Assembly (NCBI RefSeq): GCF_901482605.1
Contig: NZ_LR590481.1
Coordinates: forward strand, 1,612,001 to 1,676,000
DNA from: Hathewaya histolytica
GTDB lineage: Bacteria > Bacillota > Clostridia > Clostridiales > Clostridiaceae
Length of the DNA: 64,000 nucleotides
Direction: 5' to 3'
Shown: positions 63,891-64,000 of the stretch, piece after piece
Position numbering within the stretch: the stretch's first letter is position 1
Layout of the letters: each line of letters opens with the position of its first letter
The notes under the pieces: model-generated
Told to the model about the DNA's origin: nothing
The model's database searches: none
What the model saw: the letters and a program-made list of their open reading frames with translations, nothing else
Translations under genes and position numbers: made by a program

Positions 63891-64000
63891 TTATTTAAAA
63901 GAATAAAACTCTTCTAGCGTAAGATTATTTTCTGTCAAATATTTTGCTAATTCTACTCCAACATATCTAATATGCCAAGGTTCGAAAGAATAACCTGTTA
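63891..64000 (-). CDS. M15/VanY-type D-alanyl-D-alanine carboxypeptidase (C-terminal end only)
   Basis: The last 35 residues before a TAA at 63891 read TGYSFEPWHIRYVGVELAKY and continue with LTENNLTLEEFYSFK. The EPWHIRYVG motif is the conserved zinc/catalytic end of VanY-type LAS peptidases (His is a metal ligand). The gene runs off the right edge, so length, signal peptide and start are unknown. A long terminator follows. It would trim D-Ala from peptidoglycan. Confidence 0.85.
   Translation of the reverse strand, partial: TGYSFEPWHIRYVGVELAKYLTENNLTLEEFYSFK

Overview
The window is low-GC Firmicutes DNA with clostridial gene order and a heavy bias to the minus strand (only rpsT, dacF and mscL lie on plus). 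The strongest organism clue is the 1118-residue collagenase at 59452-62808. I recognise it from memory as ColG of Hathewaya (Clostridium) histolytica: same length, with the zinc ligands falling at H523/H527/E555. The convergent neighbour is mscL, as I recall for colG. Spore genes (gpr, spoIIP, a SpoIVFB-like protease, a forespore-type dacF) fit an anaerobic spore former.

Layout. 1-1.2 kb: rsmE and prmA. 1.4-5.7 kb: two accessory modules, a MarR/HsmA-type heme-sensing pair and a GntR-regulated ABC exporter operon, placed between prmA and the chaperone operon. 5.8-10.8 kb: hrcA-grpE-dnaK-dnaJ with a CIRCE operator. 10.9-19.8 kb: hemW, lepA, a small membrane protein, spoIIP, gpr, rpsT, holA and a short comEC. 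20-22.6 kb: a full-length P-type ATPase that has lost every catalytic motif I can check. 22.9-27.5 kb: a complete selenocysteine cassette (selD-selA-selB-tRNA-Sec); SelD itself needs UGA read as Sec at codon 14, so its true start is at 27547. 27.6-40.9 kb: comEA, dacF, rluD, ridA, an LCP enzyme, yqeK, nadD, yhbY, obgE, rpmA-prp-rplU with an L21 leader, rng and two linked radical-SAM genes. 41-52.2 kb: a SpoIVF-like pair, rodA, minCDE, a 1001-residue PBP2, mreBCD, radC and maf. 52.5-58.7 kb: a SPOR protein, a GNAT, an acidic unknown, an SOD-family protein, YitT, cobalt uptake genes cbiMN under a cobalamin riboswitch, a 58-residue HTH protein and yfcE. 59-64 kb: mscL, colG, a lipoprotein and the 3' end of a VanY-type peptidase.

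How it works together: most of the window is housekeeping (chaperones, ribosome assembly, cell shape and division, sporulation). The points deserving attention are the dead P-type ATPase beside the selenium cassette, ComEC without its nuclease-like domain, SpoIVFA-like protein without its LytM domain, a small gene whose Shine-Dalgarno lies inside a terminator hairpin, the HsmRA-like pair, and the repeat-bearing long leader of colG. No insertion sequence, prophage, CRISPR array or rRNA was seen.
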